A stretch of 64,000 bases of DNA from Ciona intestinalis (Eukaryota > Chordata > Ascidiacea > Phlebobranchia > Cionidae): NCBI RefSeq assembly GCF_000224145.3, contig NC_020170.2:3426646-3490645 (forward strand). The letters are read 5' to 3'. This document shows positions 63,791 through 64,000 of this stretch, in pieces. The number at the start of each line of letters is the position of its first letter. Position 1 is the first letter of the stretch. The position numbers and the translations under genes are program-made. A model generated the notes under the pieces. That model was not told the origin of the DNA. It made no database searches and was given only the letters and a program-made list of their open reading frames with translations.

Positions 63791-64000
63791 CTTCCCCATT
63801 TAAACAGGCTATGTAAATCACACACTAAAGGATTTTTCTCAACTGTTTCATTTGTTTTCCCTGTAAAGGGATTAGATCATTGATCAAACCTCTAACATAG
63901 GACTATTACGTGTTAAATAAAGTAAGGAGAAACTCTTTTATACTGTGATAAGTAACAGGCCTATGTCAACAGAATGGATGAGCTAATATGGCAGGAGCAC

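Larger units (their letters stand above)
59630..64000. other. Right-hand intergenic region
   Basis: No gene I can support in 4.4 kb. The first 1.3 kb includes the GPCR 3' UTR. From 61140 to 61700 there is a CpG-richer stretch. From 61800 to the end the sequence is very AT-rich with diverged tandem copies near the right edge, and may be an intron or 5' flank of a gene beyond the window. Confidence 0.45.

Overview
The window is AT-rich eukaryotic DNA with many short introns, GT-AG splice sites and compact genes. Gene content (one transportin, one ARNT, one ladybird-type homeobox gene, a divergent C-type lectin) and the dispersed repeats point to an ascidian of the genus Ciona; that assignment is an inference from protein similarity and repeat style. 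I found no retrovirus-like element, CRISPR array, rRNA or functional tRNA gene. Exons below were joined by hand from splice signals and reading-frame phase.

Layout, left to right. (1) 1-5653, minus: DRC1, a nexin-dynein regulatory complex subunit of motile cilia, with its C-terminus beyond the left edge. (2) 5654-9321: intergenic, with a 625-bp block present twice in identical form around a 50-N gap, a second 50-N gap, and a large inverted repeat. (3) 9322-10912, plus: an Lbx (ladybird) homeobox gene of three exons. (4) 13933-14928, minus: a NERD-domain (PD-(D/E)XK-like) protein, divergent from (5) 15856-17739, plus: PRMT5 as one uninterrupted 627-codon exon. (6) 18715-20331, plus: a five-exon type II membrane C-type lectin-like protein. 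(7) 21551-29372, minus: SPATA1, very large for the family, with frame-compatible alternative exons encoding a C2H2 zinc finger and another C-terminus. (8) 30559-43435, plus: transportin-1 (TNPO1), 24 coding exons, 895 aa. (9) 46338-53979, minus: ARNT (bHLH-PAS) with two possible first exons. (10) 55827-59629, plus: a five-exon rhodopsin-class GPCR. (11) 59630-64000: no gene seen.

Two short repeat families thread through introns and spacers: a MITE of about 170-195 bp whose ends read CTGTGGGGTAAGATGGG and its inverse (about 11 copies or parts), and a tRNA-derived SINE-like element with recognisable A and B boxes, also as many fragments. They make up much of the intron sequence of the lectin and GPCR genes, and one MITE part runs up to a GPCR splice acceptor. 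The genes are not an operon and do not form one pathway; DRC1 and SPATA1 are both cilium or sperm related, while PRMT5, TNPO1 and ARNT are housekeeping or regulatory genes.
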